Shown here piece after piece: positions 12,321 through 24,324 of a stretch of DNA of 64,000 bases. The position numbers were made by a program, and so were the translations under genes. Where the stretch lies: the NCBI GenBank assembly GCA_964059195.1, contig CAXKWD010000005.1, positions 45,709,825 through 45,773,824 on the forward strand, read 5' to 3'. Origin of the DNA: Ectobius pallidus. Its lineage: Eukaryota > Arthropoda > Insecta > Blattodea > Ectobiidae. Positions within the stretch are counted from its first letter, which is position 1. Every line of letters begins with the position of its first letter. Under the pieces are notes generated by a model, which saw nothing but the letters and a program-made list of their open reading frames with translations, was not told the origin of the DNA and ran no database searches.

Positions 12321-12798
12321 TCTCCTTATCTAGTAAAAAAAAATTGAATATGATCCATTTAAAATCACTCCTCGAGAGGTCTTAGTTCTGTTGTAAGTCC
12401 CGGTCGGCATGGGGTGCATGAACGTCTCTAAAATGGGAAAGTAAAACTCAGAGAAAAATGAAGAAGTTGTTCACCTTGAATTGTTAAGATATATCCATGA
12501 AATATTCTTAATCATGAAGTATTTGTTTCCATTTATTGTAAAAGAACGGGTTTTATTTGTATTGAATTCTCAGTTTAGGGACTCGGATACTCAAAACAAA
12601 TGCAATTTCATAAAATCAAGTACAATTGCATTTAGTCCAGTCAATAAATGTAAAGAAACACTGAATACAAAAAAGAAGTTTTGTTTGGAAATTTGGCAAC
12701 GTTGTCGGGGAAGTGTCCTGAACAACGTACTAAATATCCCCATGAGTGGGCGGTGAGCGGGGGAGGGGGGTAGGAGTGCCCATAGAGGGTCTCTTTTA

Positions 12799-13447
12799 AG
12801 CCGATGTCCCACGATCCAATTTGTTGGTTGAAAATTTTGTATCAAGTAGCATTTCTATACAATTATTTCTGACTGTGCACACGAGAGTGCGTTTTGGTCC
12901 AATATCCAGCGCCAGCTGTTCTCCCGAAACGAAAATCGATGTCTACTACAATCGACATGGCGGTCGATATGTACGCACGACCATCTGTGTAGATGGTCTT
13001 GACACAAGTAACATTTTTTACGGAATTTTTATCATAATTTCCAGAGCACCTCAGCTTTTATGCCGGTTGTAATAATAATTGTTGTTAATATTGTTAAATT
13101 CAAAGTCTTAGCATCCGTTAATCTTCTTGACTTTAATGTTATAATATTTTATCTTTTTGGTTATGTTCGCTGGTCGAGCGAGCGCTGGCAACGGTGAGAA
13201 TCAGCTGTACGGAGGAAGAAGCCATGTTTCTACGTCATGCACGTCACGCGGGGATAGAATGACGCTCATTGGTTGATTTCATACTTTTGGATGGAAAAAT
13301 AGAAACGTTTCTATTCCGTTGCATGCAAAATAATTGTATGGAAAATATAGGATGAAATTGTGTGCAATGACAGTCGGCCATGTCACACGATCCAATCTGA
13401 TGGTTTGCAGACATTTGGACCAAAAATTGGATCGTGGGACATCGGCT
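12799..13447. mobile_element. PIF/Harbinger MITE, 649 bp, TSD TTA
   Basis: Ends are AGCCGATGTCCCACGATCC and its exact inverse at 13447, flanked on both sides by TTA (12796-12798 and 13448-13450). A 3-bp TWA target duplication is diagnostic of PIF/Harbinger. No transposase is encoded. Just inside the right end, 13379-13404 carries a second, diverged copy of the terminal repeat in the left-end orientation, so the right 69 bp can fold on itself. The interior contains a GC-richer patch around 13160-13260. Confidence 0.85.
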
Positions 13448-13450
13448 TTA

Positions 13451-15215
13451 TAGTTTTTTTTTCGCTTATATCTAAATAACGGTGCATTCAAGCTAATGAA
13501 ACTTCCTCCAAGTTTTATCCTTCACTTTTTCTGTTACCAATAGCTTTCGAGATATCCGCCTCATGCTCTATGTTTCCTTCGTTGCCGTGCTAATCTAATA
13601 GCAGAACTATTTTAAAATGTAGCATTGTTACAACTATCTCATCCGGATTTTCTATGTTCGGTATATATTTAAAAGAAGAAATTTAACATTGCATCATTAC
13701 TAATTTACAGTTATCTAAATATATTTCATCAACAGAAATGTTTCCACCAACATCTACAATTCCACCTATTTCACAAACTGAAACATTGTACACAACCACA
13801 TCATGGTTTTCTTTTGTTTTGAATATTCTTATGTAATTTCTTGAGTATTATCCTATGTGGAAATAGCCCGAAATACCCTTTTATTTATTACCGGAGCTGA
13901 CTTTGGAATGCAAACAAAGTATTCTCTCGTTCAAGTGTTGTAATAGAGTCATGTTGATCACACACAATTATGACACACGCGCTCTTAATCATAAGTAATT
14001 TTCATTGTTGTGATGTTTAAATGTAAAATGAAAAAAACTATATTAGAGTTATCACACAGATTTTATTTAATTACATTACAAACCTGATTAAATGTTATAT
14101 TCATAGTAGCTACAATACGAATGTTATTTACCTATATAAACTTGTTTTTGGACTGAAATTAGTACATATCTGAGCAATGCATAGAACATCTCACATAGTT
14201 ATTATAGCTATGCTTCTTCATAACCTAATTCATATACACTCGTGTACACTGATAAATGATTGTATATTTTCCTGTAAAGTTATGTAAGCAGTAAGTTATA
14301 ATTACGTATGGTTTGTATACCAAACCATTTTGCATTCTTAAAAGAAGATTTTAAAGCTATCCCGTTTCATTTTAGCAAAAGGATAATACTCCTTCGGTCT
14401 AAATAAATATAAACATGATAAGATTTCACAAAATTTACTGTGAATAATATTAATTATCTAAGCGTAGGTCTGTGACTCATTAACATGCTGGTTTCAGGTT
14501 TAAAGCAGCAGAATAAGTTATGAATAAATTAAATTCAATCTGAAAACAATCTGTGAGGAATTAAGCTTACAATAGTTCTATTACTTGCACAGGAGCGTTT
14601 AAACTAAAAAAATACTCATTTTAAAATATAATGCAGATATCGGTAGCCGTACATTCCTATAGAATGCACATTATTATTTCAATAACAGCTGCATTTAATT
14701 ATTCAACGGCTAGATGTTATTTTAAATCTTTTATTTATATTTATTTAGACTAATAGGTATTAACCTTATAAAGAAATGAATCAACCAAAGCCAGCTAACA
14801 ATATCAAAGTGTTCGACAATTTGTTAGGTTATGTTTAGGATGGAGTGGGCTATGCAATATTATTGCAGTGCCATATGTTATGCTTATCATAATAATTATT
14901 AATTAATGTTTATATGCTGTGAAGGGAACAAAATAATAACGCTTTTGTAAAGTACCAGCTGTATAGGACTTCTGGAAATGAAAACATGCTCTTTAGAAAG
15001 TAATTTCGTCTATTATTTCTACTGACAGAAAATGATACATTTGATCTTGCCTTATCTTAGTTAAGATTTCTAATATTTGTTGCGGCTTGCCGCTGATTGG
15101 CTGCCGTCGAGAGCTAATAAGAATTCTTAGAGTCTTCGGAAATAGCACTTTATATAATAGATTGTTTTGATCACATATGATATCTAAATACTCCTATAGA
15201 AACTTTTAAAGCCTC
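13451..15215. other. AT-rich stretch without recognisable gene
   Basis: No motif-bearing frames. A short palindrome (ATGGTTTG and CAAACCAT arms) lies near 14307-14327. Otherwise featureless. Confidence 0.45.
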
Positions 15216-15706
15216 TAAGGGTGGCGTGCACCAAACCCATGTCTTTTACTCTTTTAGTAAACCTTACTTCTTTAGTTCTAACTACTTTAGTAAGCTACTC
15301 TTTTAGTAGCCTACTCTTTTAGTAAAGGTGGCGTGTACCAACCAAGAGTAAACTAAAAACAAATCTGTAATCTGTTAAAGCAGTAGCAAATCTGTGGATG
15401 AGAAGGATATCTGCGACTCCCAACGTAGAGTAATTAACAAAAGAAGTAACAATTTTATTTACTCCCAGAGTAAATGAACTTACTCCACAAGTGGTGGAGA
15501 GCACCAACATGGAGTACGTTACTAACGTAGTAAGTTGTGGAGTAAATAAGGCCAATATTTACTCCTACTCAGGGGGTGGAGTAAAGTTGTGTAGTAAGTG
15601 TGTTCTGTGGCATTTGCGTGAGTTATGAGTTACATATCACATTAAATGGATTACGTAGATCATTCTGGGGATAAGTTATTGAGATGAGGAAGGTGGTATA
15701 CCAAAA

Positions 15707-16072
15707 ATGACAGTAGTTAAGGAGAGCAGAGACCCATTTACATTGTACAATGTCCACGAATACAGACAAAGGTTTGAGTTCCATAAGAAATGTATAGAAA
15801 TGCTGCTTGATATGGTAGAACCATTTCGACACAATTCTGACAGGAACTCCGCTCTTTCCCGAAGATTAAAATATCTTTGTGAACTGCGAATCTCCAGTAC
15901 AGGTGTTTTTAAAATTATGGCAGGTGATTTAATAAATATTAATCGAACCACACCTAGTAGGGCATTTAATAACGTAAATAATTCAGCTCCTAAATCCTTA
16001 CATGAAATACTGTATTGTAGTACGCGTTTGGCGTACATTTGGCGTTTGGAAGAAACATCCATGAGATTTTAA
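15707..16072 (+). pseudogene. HARBI1-like transposase, N-terminal part
   Basis: A 121-codon frame matches the N-terminal region of HARBI1-like nucleases. It has an FxLYNxxEYRxRFxF block, then LSRRLKYLCELR, STGVFKIMAGD and RTTPSRAFNNV, which correspond to the conserved helices before the DDE catalytic fold. The track starts at an ATG that may not be native. The frame ends at TAA (16070-16072), and the catalytic DDE residues expected over the next ~200 codons are absent. The fragment cannot be an active nuclease. Confidence 0.8.
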
Positions 16073-16231
16073 CCAGCCAAATTTGGAAATATCAATGCGA
16101 AGAGCGGTCCAATTAGGAAGACGTTTACCAAATGTGAGGGGGAGAGTGAATGGAAGGGAAATTTGCATTGCACGGTACCAAGAGCGCATGTGTGCTCAGA
16201 TATCTTCCTAGCTGGAGAGCCCTTATATGCT

Positions 16232-16312
16232 GCAGTTCTCCATAACTTTGGGTTAGAAAACGACGATGTATTTCAAGCTAATCCTATGGATGCAGATATC
16301 GGCGAGGTATAG
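16232..16312 (+). pseudogene. HARBI1-like transposase, C-terminal scrap
   Basis: Twenty-six codons starting AVLHNFG, ending in a run of acidic residues and TAG at 16310-16312. The LHN motif is the conserved C-terminal helix signature of HARBI1-like proteins. It follows the N-terminal fragment after only about 160 bp, showing that the middle of the gene was deleted. Confidence 0.6.
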
Positions 16313-17806
16313 TATATTCCAATAAATGAAAGCCTCCGTTCTCGGAGCTACCCAGATAACACTTCCCCCCTGCTACTTAACCGTAGAGATTACTGAACAA
16401 TAGGTGATTCTCGTTGTTAAACGATTTATTGTAACTATTATAATTTTATTATATTACACTTCTATAGCTTAACTTAAAGCACAACAGTGCGAATGCCAGA
16501 TTATAATAATAATTATAAGACACTTTGTAAAACCATTCCTTAAAGACTCTCCAAGTCTCGAATGGTGGAGTGAGACGATGTATTTATGTTTGGGAATAAA
16601 CTATAGCAGATGCTGCAGGTCTATAGTATAGGCTACTGCTAACTATTTTAATTAACCCTGTGGACAGGAAAGTGGGAAGCATTATAAACTATATAGAAGA
16701 AAAATGCCAACATGAGTGCCGAAAGAAAATTTTAAGGAGGGGCACTGGAGGTTGAAGCTGCACAGGATCTAGAGAAACACACAACCACCTACATAATTAT
16801 TATTGGAGTTCATAGCTTGCGAAATATTGTACTGCCATTTTTTGTATAAATATTACATTTCACAGTTGTAATATTATTATTTTTATAAGGTACGGTAATA
16901 TTTTTAAGTAAATATTCTGTGCATTTGAAAAAGGACAGAAACATAATGCCTCTTATTAGTTTTGTTGTTATCCTTTTTATCCCCCTCTTTTCCATGATTT
17001 TGTGTAATACTCCTTATTAATATTGTTAAACAGTCAATAAGTATCAATAATTCATTATATTGAGATTTATGATAAACAACTGTAGAATAATTGATTTATC
17101 GTTTTGGGGGAAGAATATATAACTTTAGGCAATAAAAATATTTGAATATATTTTAGAACTTTATTATTCTTATGAGAGAAATATTTGTAATAATGACAGT
17201 GAATCAATGATGAAAATAAACTGGAAATTCCAATATTGTTTGCATTATAATACAGAAAGCGTTTGTACAAAAATTGTAATCACAGTACCCTAACGTAGGC
17301 TACTAAATTGAAAATATTCTTCTGAAGAATTGAAATTATTAATGAATAAGACACTACCAATAGGCCTATTTTAATATATGACGATTGTCATTAATAATAA
17401 ATCGTTTCAGCGACCCTTTCCTTTTCATTCTCTGACACTTTCATACTGGCAATTGAAATGCACGTGTTCTGTTGCGCTGCACTAACGTTTCTGCTCTGTT
17501 CTGCGCAGAATTCGTCTACTTCTTTAGTAAAAATCGTTTACTACTTTAGTTACAACTAAATAAGTAACTATCAATTGAGCTCTCCAACACCAACTAAAAG
17601 AGTAAGTTACTAAAAGAGTAGCACTAAAGTAGTAAATCTAAGAGGGGAACCTAACGTAAAAAAACCCGGATGTCTGTCTCACTCTTAAGTCATAGGAGTA
17701 ATCTGCTAGAGTGAGACAGATATACTGGTTCTTTTTTACTTCAGGTCTCCGTCTTACATCGACTACTTTAGTTTGGTTTACTCCTGGATGGTGCACGCCA
17801 CCCTAA

Positions 17807-18961
17807 GGCAATTTCTTGAAATGTGGATGTTGTGATCGCAGATCTTGCAGGAGAGGGAGACATTTTTTTAGTGGTAGTGCCTTTGCACTCACCATTATGC
17901 CTCGGATTTAAATATTTTCTTAATTACATTTGTTTTTATATAAAGGTTCCAAGGTACTGTCGGTTTATATATTGCCTACTTCTTTAACTGCACCTCATAT
18001 GGTTGCCAATTTGTGTCTCAAATCTGACAGCAGGATCCAAGATAATGTAACCTTTACTATAACTGCTTTCATGGCGTCAATGTCAATCTCCTAAAACTTC
18101 CATTAGTGGCAAGACCGTGAACCTCTTCAAAAATATTTAAGCTTTTATTTCGGAGGGCCTTGGCAATAGGATCTTACGGTCTAGTTTCTAGTATTGCACA
18201 GTACTTCGCTAAACGGCAAATGCCAAGGACGTGAGGCTAAGTTTCAATCTTGTTGCGTCTACAACGGTTACCGTATGGATCACTGCTGGAATAGCAGGCA
18301 CTGCTTCTGTGTTTGTTGACATTTTCAATGCCTCCTTCCATTCAGATGAGGATTGACCAAAATGCTTTACTACGCATCTGTTGAGTGGAGAATGTTCTTT
18401 GTAAAGACAAACATATACATGCTTAATAGAACCAAATGAAATAACCAAATCAGAAAATAATGTATAAGACACTAAGTTAAACTAATAAACCAAAATAGAG
18501 CGGGAAGGAAGCACTCCCCTTGCTCTAGAGAATGATGTTTACTCTTTCAGCTGCTTACACAGACTGATGCCGCCCAGACCGGACACGAGACTATCGCGAG
18601 TTATAAATCACGGGACAAATTGAACATGACCCAAAGATAATAATACGATAATAACCTGGTGACGAGATTAAACCAAAACAAAGGAACAAAACATATAAAA
18701 GTTAAAAAGCCCAAAGAAAAGTTTGCCGAGTTGAGATAAACAGAGACATTGTAAGTACCTGAAAAAATTGATAATATTATTATTTAATTATAAATGCTTA
18801 TAATGCCGAACACGATAGTGGTAGCACATGACTGCATGCTGTAAATTTTGAAAATATTGCTGTGAAATACTGTTTTGATTTGAAACAGATGTACAACAAA
18901 TTCATTACGTAAATTATTATTGTACTAGATGCCTAGTCTTCGAAAGAAAGAATTCCTGTAA
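17807..18961. other. No recognisable gene
   Basis: Flanks the Harbinger element. The 87-codon minus-strand frame at 18209-18472 has no family motif and ordinary composition, so it is not called. Confidence 0.4.
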
Positions 18962-18969
18962 CACGTGGT

Positions 18970-19713
18970 CAGAGGTGTACAAATCTCGATTTTAGCTTGC
19001 CCATACCCGCTTGAACGCCAGGCAAACAAGTTGCGAGCGTCCCAGCTAGCAAGCAGGCAGGTTTCTTTAGACTGGATGGGTCGGGTTGAACCTAGCCCAT
19101 CCAAGTCTGAATAAGCTTGCGACATTCCTATCAGCTAAACAACTGTAGTTGCTAAGTGTAGGTAATACTTTCTTGCTTTTCTACATACTGGTAGAAGAAA
19201 TTCATCATGCAGATGAATAAAAGGTGGATAAAGTATTAAAAATCGTTTTAGCGTCTTAACAGATTTATTATTTTTATCATCGTTATTGTTATTATTGATT
19301 TTTTGATGTTTTCTCGAGAATGTTTGAAAATGTTTCCCATGCCGGACTAGTACCTTTGTTCATTGGTAATTCAAACTCTCCACATTTTAGTTTCTCCTCG
19401 GCTTCCTTCAGGGTAAAATTCTCCATTCTCTTTTCACTTGCACTCTAAACACATCTGAAGTTCCTCAACTACGTAACTGCAAGACTTACCAGTGCACTGA
19501 TATACCCAGGCTCATATTCTTTCCGCCAGGCCTTACAGTTTCTTTAGGCCCCGTGAAACCCACCAGGTTATGAAGAGCTTGTGACTCATAGCGACAGTAT
19601 TTCTTTCCATCGTAGTAATCTGACTTGCTCTCTTGTCAAGCAAGTTAAAAGCTGCGTTGGTTGCAGAGTTAGAAAGGGGCAAGCAAGCTAAAATCAGAAT
19701 ATGTACACCTCGG
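18970..19713. mobile_element. hAT MITE, 744 bp, 8-bp TSD
   Basis: Left end CAGAGGTGTACAAATCTCG and right end GTACACCTCGG are inverted. The similarity continues inward as TTTTAGCTTGC. Flanks are CACGTGGT (18962-18969) and TACGTGGT (19714-19721), an 8-bp duplication with one difference, which is the hAT signature. No transposase is encoded. Confidence 0.8.
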
Positions 19714-20196
19714 TACGTGGTAGGCCTAGCTGCATAATTTATATAAAATGTTCTATATGTCTACAGTTTATAGGAGGAGCAAACAGATGTAATTTTGACC
19801 AGCAAGGGCTAATTAGACAATAAATTTTAATAATCAACATTGAGCCTAGCATCTAATTATTCTATGTTGACTATTGATTTTAATATATTATTGGAAAATT
19901 GTTGTATTGTGTTCGATAATATCCAAAACGTCTAATAAATAAGCATGTTTTAAATATTTTGGATAGATTCCAAAATCTTTACATGTTTGATCTGACGTGA
20001 GTTACGCATAATACTCCGGTATTCTACCCTAGATCTAACAATAGGCAAGAATAATATATGTAAGCTTCAGTTTTTTTTAATTAGTGGATATTCTAAAAAT
20101 AAACCACGAACTAAGCAGTAAGTTCATTCATACATTGGGTAAGGGTGTGTGAACAATATTTTTAAGACATTAGTCTCACACGCGCGTTTACATTAG

Positions 20197-20408
20197 AACA
20201 GTTCTTGACCGCGATCCCGGGAAAAGAGAGTGTGGGGAGAGTTGACAACTTTCTGAATAATGTATGTGATGCCTGTTACGCCAGGCCGGGCTTCTGGGAG
20301 GAAGCAAAAGAAGGAGTCGCAATCCTGAGCACTGATAAAGACACTATTGAAGCTGAATGGAAGAAGTGCCGATCGATGTTGGGAGGAGGGTATCCTCCCG
20401 GTGTCTAA
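20197..20408 (+). CDS. Possible terminal exon of an unidentified gene
   Basis: After TTTACATTAG (a plausible splice acceptor ending at 20196) an open frame runs about 70 codons to TAA at 20406-20408. It is preceded by in-frame Leu/Glu/Gln-like codons and contains a GRVDNFLNNVCDACYARPGF block and a final GGGYPPGV. The composition is balanced and GC-richer than the surrounding DNA, with two cysteines spaced CDAC, and looks like real soluble protein. A possible AATAAA polyadenylation signal lies near 20636. No family was recognised, and a transposon- or virus-derived fragment is not excluded. Confidence 0.3.
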
Positions 20409-21019
20409 TCTCCTTAATCTCTTACAAGTGCTGCGCAGTCTATATTCTCTGCCGGGATTCCATCTCGAGTATCTCAATCTCTCTGGAACACTTTGTCCTT
20501 TCAGGTGATAACGATTGTATTATTAATACCACAGATATTAACTCCTGAGATCTGATGTCGAAAGATTAAAAATAATAAATTGTTTTAAAAATGTTTATTT
20601 GCTTGACAGAGAAATTAATTAGTGTTATTTTTAAAATAAATAACTGTAGACTTTTTCCAATCATATTGGTAGAGCTATGTGCACCAAAAATCCATTAATA
20701 TATTGAATAATTGAACTAGATTGGTAAATTGACCCTTAAGGACTCGCATCTTGGTGGAAATGACTGTCAAGTGTCGATTCTTAATAATCATGTCATGTCA
20801 GTAACCAGTGACCTCACGAATCCACCCATTTTCCTACCTGGTTTATGAAACTTAAAGAAAGGGTTGGCATGGAATTTGGCTGTCCTGTACAGAGTCAATC
20901 AATTTGACCAAAGCGTAACCAGTAATGAAAACTTGAAACTGCTTCTTCTAGCAAAAGAAATCAGGATTTAAGGGGAGGGTGGTTTTCCAGGATAGACATA
21001 ACATAATATCCGCTGGTTA

Positions 21020-21026
<7 letters not shown>

Positions 21027-21059
<33 letters not shown>
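21027..21059 (+). repeat. (GA)n microsatellite
   Basis: Nearly perfect GA dinucleotide run next to a GT run. Confidence 0.9.
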
Positions 21060-21061
<2 letters not shown>

Positions 21062-21124
21062 GTAGAGAAAGAGAAAGATAGAATGAGAGAGAAAGGGAGT
21101 AAGAGATGAAACGCGCAATTATTC

Positions 21125-21420
21125 GTAAAAAGGTTGGTTATGAAAGATCTAAATTTCAAAGTTCTACTTGTTAAACCAGAAGACTCAATTTTAGTAATTA
21201 CTCAGGTGCTCAGACACTACATATGGAAGCTGGAAAAAGGAAAATGCTGGTATCCCAAAGGTAGTGAAATCGAACTATCTCTCTCAGGAATAGTAGAATA
21301 CGGTAACCGATATCTTTAACGAAATTATAAAATATTAAAAAACCCCAAAAATAGAATGAATTCAACCGTAACAAAGTATATTCTCTATAAGAAGAGTTGT
21401 ATATGAAGACTAGCTTAAAA
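21125..21420 (+). repeat. Dispersed repeat R2, copy 1
   Basis: Matches 53860-54110 in reverse complement. Shared blocks include AAATTTCAAA near 21150, CTCAGACACTACATATGGAAG, the AAGGTAGTGAAATCGAACTA block and AACAAAGTATATTCTCT. Class unknown; both copies adjoin a GA run. Confidence 0.7.
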
Positions 21421-21960
21421 GACCCGGCGTCGCCCGGGTTTTGTATTTTGTAGTTGGAAATTAACTTATGAAGGACTATCGATTTTTAAATTCTAGGTCC
21501 TTATATAGGTATTTATAATTTGAAATAGGAAGAACGACTTATTACACTCAAACTATTCACTCAGAAAACGCTTAATATAGTTCTTTTATGGCTCTTAGAG
21601 GATGTAGAATTTTGCATCCCATCGCTTGCACAGCAAAGCAAGCCTGGTAGGGGTTCAAATAAGAAGAAACAGAAATTCCTGTAACATAAAATTGTATTAT
21701 CGAGGTGAAAAATGTTATTTCCCACTCTCATGTTACCATAAAACTGTTTTGGGGATGAAATTAAACAGAAAGCATTATCACTTTCATACTTCTCTCTCCA
21801 AAAACCTGCGATATAATATAATAATATACACATTACCTTACCTCGTTTCGTTTTCTCTATGTCCAGGGTAGAGAAAGTTATGTAACTGCATTATTTTCGT
21901 GGATTTCATTCTGTAATATTTATTTATAACATGAATTATTTTGATAACTTCTCTTATTTG
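21421..21960 (-). mobile_element. Helentron-like repeat, reverse copy
   Basis: Reverse-oriented, diverged copy of about 11050-11800, starting at GACCCGGCGTCGCCCGGG and sharing several blocks with it. It adjoins repeat R2, so the two may belong to one composite element. No coding capacity. Confidence 0.45.
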
Positions 21961-22199
21961 TCAAACTTGCATGCCATTTTTTTCCAAACCCATCTGATAC
22001 GATTGGCAACAATATATTCTGTGATTTGGAACTGATAATTCTGTGTAAAAAGGGATTAAGTATTCTCAAAAACGTTTAATTTTTGGCATTTAAAATCAAC
22101 ATTTTGCAAAATCCTTTCTTAGTGAGCACCTACATTATGAAACGAAGGTACTGTCAAAATTCCAAGTCTCTACCTGTTGTGAAATCCGGCATTGTGTGA

Positions 22200-22345
22200 A
22201 ATCCCGGTATTCTATACAATGCCTAGGTAATGTATAGAATGCCTGATGATTTTAGGCAAACTATGAAATATAAGTTTTTTTGTGAAATATAAGTTTTCCT
22301 AGGCATTCTATGCAATTCCTAGGCATTATACAGAATGACCAGTAC
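22200..22345. repeat. Palindromic CCTAGG repeat cluster, left
   Basis: Contains ATTCTATACA-ATGCCTAGGTAA-TGTATAGAAT, an imperfect palindrome, and about 90 bp further on two more CCTAGGCATT units. The same motif returns in inverted arrangement at 23041-23118, so the two may be the ends of a ~0.9-kb element. Confidence 0.55.
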
Positions 22346-23040
22346 CATTGACGCCAAGTGTTAAAAGGGCACAAGATGAGATGCCTTTTTTAATTAATAC
22401 GCATTTGAAACTGAAATAACAAAACTACGAAATAAAGCATAGGATATTCTTACCGGAAAACACTGAAAGCAGAACTGAGATTGAAGTACTTGTTACAGTA
22501 ATTACTCACTTACCAATGAAATATCAACCTAATTTTCTCAGCAACCTGTCTTATTCATACAAAGAAGTCCTACTACATAATCACAGTTGTAATTTTTTCA
22601 TTACACCATATTTCAATGTAGAATGTTTATTTCAGAAAATGTGTGTTTTTTTTTTATGAAAATGTATTTTATCAGAATGTAATAACGAATCTCGCATAGA
22701 AAATTTAGCAGACTATTTAATTATCCTATTTCAAAAGGTCTAAATACACTTTAGAGATATGAGTTAGTCTACATTAAATACTTGTGACATAAAGTAGAAA
22801 TTATTTCGTACAAAGTGATTTTGTTAATAATTTCAGTTCAGGTTATTTGGTTGCATTGAAATTCTACTGTATCGACATATTAGTTCCTCTTTACGCTTTT
22901 AGTCTATTTTGTTCTTCCGATCTGAGTTCAATCAATTATCAATTATCATCATTTTCTTTATTATTAAACAGTGGTGGCGGGGAAAAATGGCGGGATTAAG
23001 CGTAATATATGATTTGCCGGCAGACAATTCGGCAGATTTA

Positions 23041-23118
23041 GCAATGCCTAGGCAATGTATAGAATATCAATCATTTCATACTTTGACATTCGATTTTAGG
23101 CATTCTATACATTACATG
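23041..23118. repeat. Palindromic CCTAGG repeat cluster, right
   Basis: GCAATGCCTAGGCAATG and TATAGAAT followed, about 45 bp later, by GGCATTCTATACATTAC. This is the inverted counterpart of the cluster at 22200. Confidence 0.55.
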
Positions 23119-23465
23119 TAAAACAAGAAAAGATATTATGCTTCTCAAAATGCTACCTCTGTTCAATGTCCTAAATGCATAAATCCAGATTTCAATCCCT
23201 AGAATAAATAGGTTAGAACCGAGCAACTGTAAATAGATACTGCCAAGTAAAGCCAAATGTACACAAATACTCCAAACTAGAAAATTCTAGAATAGCATTA
23301 TTAAGCGATTACCAATGATTAATCATGTGTTTCAAAACGTATATAGCCTACTGTAAATACTCAACATTAAAAACAAAACATCAAATACCAATTTCCAAAG
23401 GACCCATCTCTACTTAGGTTAAGCAGAGTATAATAATCGAAATCCGATGTAGGCTACTGAGCGAA

Positions 23466-23497
23466 TCTTTCTTTCTTTCTCTCTTTCTTTCTTTCTC

Positions 23498-23537
<40 letters not shown>

Positions 23538-23542
23538 TTTCT
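23466..23542 (+). repeat. (CTTT)n microsatellite
   Basis: About 75 bp of CTTT tetranucleotides with a few CTCT interruptions. Confidence 0.95.
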
Positions 23543-23639
23543 ATCCTGGTTTTACGCTCTCCCTTTTAGGATTTAAGCGACCCAAGCCGCCCGGGCCTTA
23601 CAGGGCCGTGACCTGTCGGGAGAGGGATTATATTTGGAT

Positions 23640-23975
23640 CACATACATACTTTTTTGAACAGACGAGGACATGGAGGGCCTCCCCGTATGAGTGATCAGC
23701 CCAATGCCGAGGTCACATCCGAGACAACACGAACACATAGGACGAGACACACCACTCACACACACACACACACACACTCACTCCGAACAAGGCGAGGATG
23801 GGGATGGAGATGATAATGATGGCCTGATGATATCCGGGGACCACAAAGGCCTAAATTTAACTGACATTCGCCTTACAGGTGACATTTGTCTTACAGGTGA
23901 GAGAAAACCCCGGAAAAACCTCATCTAGGTAACTTGTACCGACCAGGAATCGAACCCAGGCTGAAATAATACAGA
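23640..23975 (-). mobile_element. tRNA-derived SINE (minus), same family as 12000-12320
   Basis: On the minus strand it reads GGGTTCGATTCCTGGTCGG (B box) near 23950, then the same body as the plus-strand copy at 12 kb, including TCACCTGTAAG, a long GT run seen here as CA at 23757-23778, TGTCTCGTCC and GGCATTGGGCTGATC. The B box is closer to consensus than in the other copy; the 5' head is truncated. Confidence 0.75.
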
Positions 23976-24104
23976 AATGAGAATAACCAACCAGGTGAAG
24001 AAAATTGAGCTCCCTAAAGCGTCCCATAGCATCTGAAATACAGCTATAATGAACTGACCTAACTTCAAATACTTTAAATACTTTACTCTTATACTACTGT
24101 GCTG

Positions 24105-24316
24105 TGGGAATACTTAAGTGTGAATTCCAGACCAAATAAGTATTACCAAGCACAATTTCAATTGTAATAATAATATTAAGACGATTAGTGTATTTTAGAA
24201 ATGATGGAAAAATCATTCGGGGAAATAATATTAAAGATTTCAAGCTTATAGTAGGAAAATGTAATTCTCTTGTATTTCGGGTTAATTTTATCTGAGATAA
24301 TTGTGAATCGGTAATC
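24105..24316 (+). repeat. Family A LTR-like repeat, segment before insertion
   Basis: Aligns with 43205-43375 (shared GTGAATTCCAGA, AAGTATTACCAAGCACA, AATAATAATATTAAGA, AAAGATTTCAAGC and TATTTCGGGTTAATTT). Similarity breaks at 24316 and resumes at about 25004 (TTAGTTTCGGATTA), where the other copy is continuous. Family A was not identified; its association with an integrase tail nearby suggests a gypsy LTR or UTR. Confidence 0.6.
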
Positions 24317-24324
24317 ACTCGTAG

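Larger units (their letters stand above)
15219..17803 (+). mobile_element. PIF/Harbinger transposon, 2.6 kb, TSD TAA, internally deleted
   Basis: Left end GGGTGGCGTGCACCA at 15219 and right end TGGTGCACGCCACCC at 17803 are flanked by TAA on both sides (15216-15218 and 17804-17806). A second TIR-like GGTGGCGTGTACCAACC lies at about 15326-15342. Both subterminal zones are crowded with CTCTTTTAGTA/ACTACTTTAGTA motifs or their inverses (15240-15350 and 17515-17640), the kind of repeated sites transposases bind. The interior holds only parts of a HARBI1-like nuclease gene, so this is a non-autonomous deletion product. Confidence 0.9.

Noticed and set aside
20193..20548. Additional overlapping frames on both strands around the exon candidate
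   Set aside because: Shadow frames of the same GC-richer patch; only the plus frame ending at 20408 has protein-like composition.
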